Assembly (NCBI RefSeq): GCF_030166555.2
Contig: NZ_CP126461.2
Strand: one strand, 5' to 3'
Source of the DNA: Acholeplasma laidlawii_A
Lineage (GTDB): Bacteria > Bacillota_I > Bacilli_A > Acholeplasmatales > Acholeplasmataceae
Length of the DNA stretch: 64,000 nucleotides
A model generated the notes under the pieces. The model did no database searches. It saw only the letters and a program-made list of their open reading frames with translations, and was not told the DNA's origin. The translations under genes and the position numbers were made by a program. Of the stretch, positions 60,389 to 64,000 are shown piece after piece; position 1 is the stretch's first letter, and every line of letters starts with the position of its first letter.

Positions 60389-62353
60389 TTATTTATCCGC
60401 CTTTAATTCAAATATTAAATCTCTTATTTCCATTGCTTTTTCAAAGTCTAGATCTTTAGCTGCTTGACGCATTAATGTATCTAGGCGTTTAAGTTCTTTT
60501 TCTTTTTGTTTCTTATCTAGTTTCAAGTTATCTAAATCTTTATCTGAGATAACTCCTTTAATAGATATATCATCCCTAATGTCTTTAACTACTTGAGTTG
60601 GTGTAACGTGGTGCGTCTCATTATACTTTATTTGAATGCTACGACGACGGTTGGTTTCATCTATTGCTTTTTGCATAGATTCTGAAATAGTATCTGCATA
60701 CATAATGACTGTCCCATCAATGTTTCTAGCAGCTCTACCAATGGTTTGGATTAAGGAACGCTCACTACGTAAAAAACCTTGTTTATCGGCATCTAATATA
60801 GCAACTAATCCTACCTCAGGTAGGTCTAACCCTTCTCTTAAGAGGTTAATACCAATTAAAACATCATATTTACCAAGTCTAAGTGCTCTTAAGATGGATG
60901 TTCTTTCTAAGGATTTCACTTCACTATGTAGATATGCTACTTTTAAACCTAACTCTTTAAAATGTCTTGTTAAGTCTTCACTCATCTTAATTGTTAAGGT
61001 TGTAACAAGTACGCGCTGATTTTTTTCAATTCTATTTTTAATTTCAAAATACAAATCATCTATTTGACCAACAGTAGGTTTAATTGTAATTTCAGGATCA
61101 ATTAAGTATGTTGGTCTAATAATTTGTTCTACAATTGGTAGATTTCTTTCTAACTCATATGGACCAGGGGTTGCTGATAAATAGATCACTTTATCTTGGC
61201 GTGCTTGGAACTCATCAAATTGAAGCGGTCTATTATCAAGAGCTGATGGTAATCTAAATCCATAGTTTACTAAGTTTTCTTTACGACTTCTATCTCCAAA
61301 ATACATACCTCTTACTTGAGGGATTGTAACGTGTGATTCATCAATCACCATTAAGTAGTCATTTCCAAAAAAATCAATGAGTGTAGCAGGTGTTTCACCT
61401 GCTTCACGTAAGGCAATATGCCTTGAGTAGTTTTCAATACCTGATGTAAATCCAATTTCTTCTAGCATTTCTATATCGTATTTGGTACGCATTTCAATTC
61501 TTTGGGCTTCAAGTAGTTGATTATTACCTTGGAAGAAATGTATTTGATCAGCAAGTTCATTTTTAATACGACGAATACTTTCCTTCATTTTATCTTTATT
61601 AGCCATAAAGAGTGTTGCAGGAAATATCGTTACAAATGTGGTTCTTTCTTTTGAAATACCGGTTAGAGGATCAAATAAGATAATATCATCGATTTCATCA
61701 CCAAAGAAGGAAACACGAATACCTTGGCTTGCTTCATGGGCTAAAATGATTTCAATAGCATCTCCTCTAACTCTAAAGCTACCACGCTTAAAGTCAATGT
61801 CATTGCGTTCATAAGTTAATTCAATCAGTTTGTTTAATAGATTATTACGACCATATTCTTCGCCTACCCTTAAGAAGATTGTAGCCTTTTTATAGTCATC
61901 AGGATCTCCAATACCGTAGATACAAGAAACAGATGCTACAACAATCACATCTTCCCTAGTAAGTAAGGATGCCACTGCCGAGTGTCGTAGTTCATCAATT
62001 TCATCATTAATAGATGAATCCTTTTCTATGTAGGTATCACTAGATACCACATAGGCTTCTGGTTGAAAGTAATCATAATAAGAAATAAAGTATTCCACTC
62101 TGTTTTCAGGAAATAGCGATTTTAATTCTCCATAAAGTTGACCAGCTAATGTTTTATTATGAGCAAGTACTAAAGTTTTCTTACCCATCTTTTCAATGAT
62201 ATTAGCAATTGTAAAAGTTTTACCTGTTCCTGTTGCACCTAAAAGAATTTGTTCTTTTTGTCCAGCATTAAAATTAGATAATAATTTATCTATAGCCTCT
62301 GGTTGGTCTCCACTTGGTTTATAAGGTGATTTTAATTTAAACAATGATGTCAC
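60389..62353 (-). CDS. uvrB: Excinuclease ABC subunit B
   Basis: 654 residues, full length. The helicase motifs are Walker A GATGTGKTFT (about 39-48), the beta-hairpin YYDYFQPEAYV that inserts into damaged DNA, DESH (Walker B), the GINLLREGLDLPEV and QTIGRAARN motifs, and a C-terminal UVR domain (LDTLMRQAAKDLDFEKAMEIRDLIFEL) that binds UvrC. It verifies lesions in nucleotide excision repair. Confidence 0.98.
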   Translation of the reverse strand: MTSLFKLKSPYKPSGDQPEAIDKLLSNFNAGQKEQILLGATGTGKTFTIANIIEKMGKKTLVLAHNKTLAGQLYGELKSLFPENRVEYFISYYDYFQPEAYVVSSDTYIEKDSSINDEIDELRHSAVASLLTREDVIVVASVSCIYGIGDPDDYKKATIFLRVGEEYGRNNLLNKLIELTYERNDIDFKRGSFRVRGDAIEIILAHEASQGIRVSFFGDEIDDIILFDPLTGISKERTTFVTIFPATLFMANKDKMKESIRRIKNELADQIHFFQGNNQLLEAQRIEMRTKYDIEMLEEIGFTSGIENYSRHIALREAGETPATLIDFFGNDYLMVIDESHVTIPQVRGMYFGDRSRKENLVNYGFRLPSALDNRPLQFDEFQARQDKVIYLSATPGPYELERNLPIVEQIIRPTYLIDPEITIKPTVGQIDDLYFEIKNRIEKNQRVLVTTLTIKMSEDLTRHFKELGLKVAYLHSEVKSLERTSILRALRLGKYDVLIGINLLREGLDLPEVGLVAILDADKQGFLRSERSLIQTIGRAARNIDGTVIMYADTISESMQKAIDETNRRRSIQIKYNETHHVTPTQVVKDIRDDISIKGVISDKDLDNLKLDKKQKEKELKRLDTLMRQAAKDLDFEKAMEIRDLIFELKADK

Positions 62354-62423
62354 TTCCTTTGGTGATTTTAAATACTTTAAATATATATCTATATTTAGTT
62401 AATTTTATCATTTTTATATGAAA

Positions 62424-62453
62424 ATAACAAGGAAGTTAAAGAATTCCTTGTTA
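62424..62453 (-). terminator. Hairpin in the gap between the BaiN-like gene and uvrB
   Basis: A perfect 11-bp stem (62424-62434 with 62443-62453, ATAACAAGGAA) with an 8-nt loop, followed by TTTT on the minus strand. It is 190 nt past the flavoprotein gene; the stretch 62454-62643 between them holds nothing I recognise. Confidence 0.55.
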
Positions 62454-62643
62454 TCGATTTAAACCTTTATTAATTAACTTTGAATCAAATTTATCAATTT
62501 TATATAGACGGGTATCTAGTAATAGAAGTGATATTCTTTCATCTTTTGTATGAAGATATTCATTTATGATTTACACAAAATATTTTATACTATGTCAGTA
62601 TATTTTTTCTTTATAGTAATATTATATCTATTTACTATATTTT

Positions 62644-63864
62644 TCACTGTTTTACTTTATCTATAATATCATGCGAAGCAAGGTAACCGGTTGATAGAGC
62701 AATAGTGATATTATATCCACCAATTGGTCCATGTAAGTCTGTTGTTTCACCTATAAAGTATAAATTCGGGTGTGTCTTAACTTCCATGGATTTAGGATCT
62801 AGTACTTTTAAGTCGATACCACCCTTATTGACATAAGCTCTTTGCCTATCTTCTACACTATCAATAACAAACTCATACTTAGTAAAGGAGTTACAAATAT
62901 ACATTAAATCTTTCTTCTTCATTTCTGCGATTTTAATAGAGATAATATTTTTTAGTGCTAATACGACTTCAACAATTCTTTTACTTGTATAGTCTTCTAA
63001 TACCTTGTGTAATAATTTATTTTTGTTTTCAATTAAGATGTTATATAATTCTTCTTCTGTTTTATTAATGAACCCAAAGATTATGCTAGATTGTCCATTT
63101 TGTTCAATATCTTCATAGATAAACTCAGATAAATGCATAATAACTGGACCACTTAAACCAACATGAGTAAATAAAAGATCACCAGTATATGCAATTTTAG
63201 TGCCTTTAATTGTAACATTTGTTTGAGTAAGTGATGTACCACGTAAACTTTTAAAATCATCTACTACCTGTTTAGAGTAGACAGATGTTTCAGCTGGAGT
63301 AAATGATTTATATGGTATACCTAGATGATCAGCAAATTTAAGTCCATCACCACTACTACCTACTTGAGGATAACTATTAGATCCGGTTGCAACAATTACA
63401 TAGTTAGCATAAAATACAGTGTGGTTTGTAGTTATTTCATAGTCGTTGTTTACATATTCTATTTTTTTAACTGATTGACCAAATTTAATGCGATCTTTAT
63501 TTATTGTATGAGTAAGTGCATCTAAAACACTTGAACTTTTTCCAGTTTCAGGAAAATATTTAAAGTTGTTTTCTAAAATCAGTTCTAAACCATTTTCTTT
63601 AAAAAAGGCTCTAATTTCAAGTGGCCCAAATTGTTTTAATGCTGGATAAATAAATTTCTTATTTTGAATTGTAAGCGTATCAATAAAATCTCTTACACTT
63701 AAATTATTGGTTACATTACAACGTTTTCCACCAGTTAACAATACCTTTTTTCCAACTTGTTCATTCTTTTCTAGTAGTGCATAATTAATTTTTGCTTTTT
63801 CTAATTGGTTAGCTGCCATAAGTCCTGCTGGTCCACCACCAATAATAATGACATCATACTTCAT
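62644..63864 (-). CDS. BaiN/HI0933-family FAD-dependent oxidoreductase
   Basis: 406 residues. The FAD dinucleotide fold is at the N-terminus (VIIGGGPAGLMAANQL, LLEKNEQVGKK), followed by the family hallmark LTGGKRCNVTN. ATGSNSYPQVGSSGDG and the C-terminal LYFIGETTDLHGPIGGYNITIALSTGYLA complete the pattern. The reaction of most members is unknown; BaiN reduces bile-acid intermediates. Here only a flavoprotein reductase can be claimed. Confidence 0.93.
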   Translation of the reverse strand: MKYDVIIIGGGPAGLMAANQLEKAKINYALLEKNEQVGKKVLLTGGKRCNVTNNLSVRDFIDTLTIQNKKFIYPALKQFGPLEIRAFFKENGLELILENNFKYFPETGKSSSVLDALTHTINKDRIKFGQSVKKIEYVNNDYEITTNHTVFYANYVIVATGSNSYPQVGSSGDGLKFADHLGIPYKSFTPAETSVYSKQVVDDFKSLRGTSLTQTNVTIKGTKIAYTGDLLFTHVGLSGPVIMHLSEFIYEDIEQNGQSSIIFGFINKTEEELYNILIENKNKLLHKVLEDYTSKRIVEVVLALKNIISIKIAEMKKKDLMYICNSFTKYEFVIDSVEDRQRAYVNKGGIDLKVLDPKSMEVKTHPNLYFIGETTDLHGPIGGYNITIALSTGYLASHDIIDKVKQ

Positions 63865-63919
63865 TTTTATTGTTTCCTTAATTTATCGTTTGTTATATAC
63901 ATTATCATTTTAGTTAAAA

Positions 63920-63942
63920 GTGCATCAGGTAAACTGATGCAC
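63920..63942 (-). terminator. Intrinsic terminator of the gene entering from the right
   Basis: A perfect 9-bp stem (63920-63928 with 63934-63942, GTGCATCAG) with a 5-nt loop and TTTT following on the minus strand; it lies 9 nt past the stop at 63952. Confidence 0.8.
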
Positions 63943-63951
63943 ATATCTTTA

Positions 63952-64000
63952 TTACTTATTAAAAATACTAATAACTTTAGGTAAATCCTTTTTTCTACCA
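63952..64000 (-). CDS. C-terminal end of an unidentified gene (5' end outside window)
   Basis: The last 15 codons and stop of a minus-strand frame read GRKKDLPKVISIFNK. It is open to the window edge and followed directly by a terminator hairpin, which supports it as a real gene end. Too short for identification. Confidence 0.5.
   Translation of the reverse strand, partial: GRKKDLPKVISIFNK

Overview
The window is AT-rich and reads with the standard bacterial code: TGA is a real stop (for example the ATGA overlap at 39322-39325) and tryptophan is TGG. Together with gene content this points to an Acholeplasma-like mollicute (Acholeplasmatales; an Izemoplasma-type relative is possible) rather than a TGA=Trp mycoplasma. 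Nearly all genes lie on the minus strand in long, tightly packed operons. I saw no tRNA, rRNA, CRISPR array, insertion sequence or origin.

Layout. (1) 1-16.4 kb, ion-motive energy: the 3' end of an NqrF-like flavoprotein, a nine-gene V-type ATPase operon in the exact Enterococcus hirae order (ntpF-I-K-E-C-G-A-B-D), then a ten-gene F-type ATP synthase operon (atpZ-I-B-E-F-H-A-G-D-C). The rotor subunits of both enzymes carry the residues expected for Na+ binding. (2) 16.5-31.1 kb, mixed housekeeping: TldD/TldE protease pair, a heterodimeric ABC exporter whose second half has an in-frame TAA, a DUF2089/SHOCT regulatory operon whose first gene also has an in-frame TAA, peptidase T, an aldo/keto reductase, an SMC-like ATPase, a methionine-type ABC importer and an MscS channel. 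(3) 31.5-50.4 kb, the most unusual part: about 19 kb and 13 minus-strand genes for a surface-fibre or matrix system. It has seven TasA/camelysin-like exported proteins, three SipW/ER-type signal peptidases, a membrane-anchored McrB-like AAA+ ATPase, a DUF2357 coiled-coil partner and a 2569-residue GLUG-type beta-solenoid surface protein. The operon starts with a strong promoter and a cyclic-di-GMP-I (GEMM) riboswitch whose P1 strand is also the 5' arm of an intrinsic terminator, which predicts an ON switch. (4) 50.4-54.4 kb: two GGDEF/EAL membrane proteins directly upstream, one an apparently intact c-di-GMP phosphodiesterase. (5) 54.5-64 kb: NYN-domain protein, DegV protein, a PHP tyrosine phosphatase with a CpsC/CpsD-type tyrosine kinase, oligoendopeptidase F, a small lipoprotein, UvrB, a BaiN/HI0933-type flavoprotein and the last codons of one more gene.

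How it fits together: c-di-GMP turned over by the membrane GGDEF/EAL proteins would be read by the riboswitch, letting transcription enter the operon. SipW-type peptidases would then process the camelysin-like subunits. The AAA+/DUF2357 pair could be an energy-using assembly or quality-control device, but that role is inferred only from its position inside the operon.
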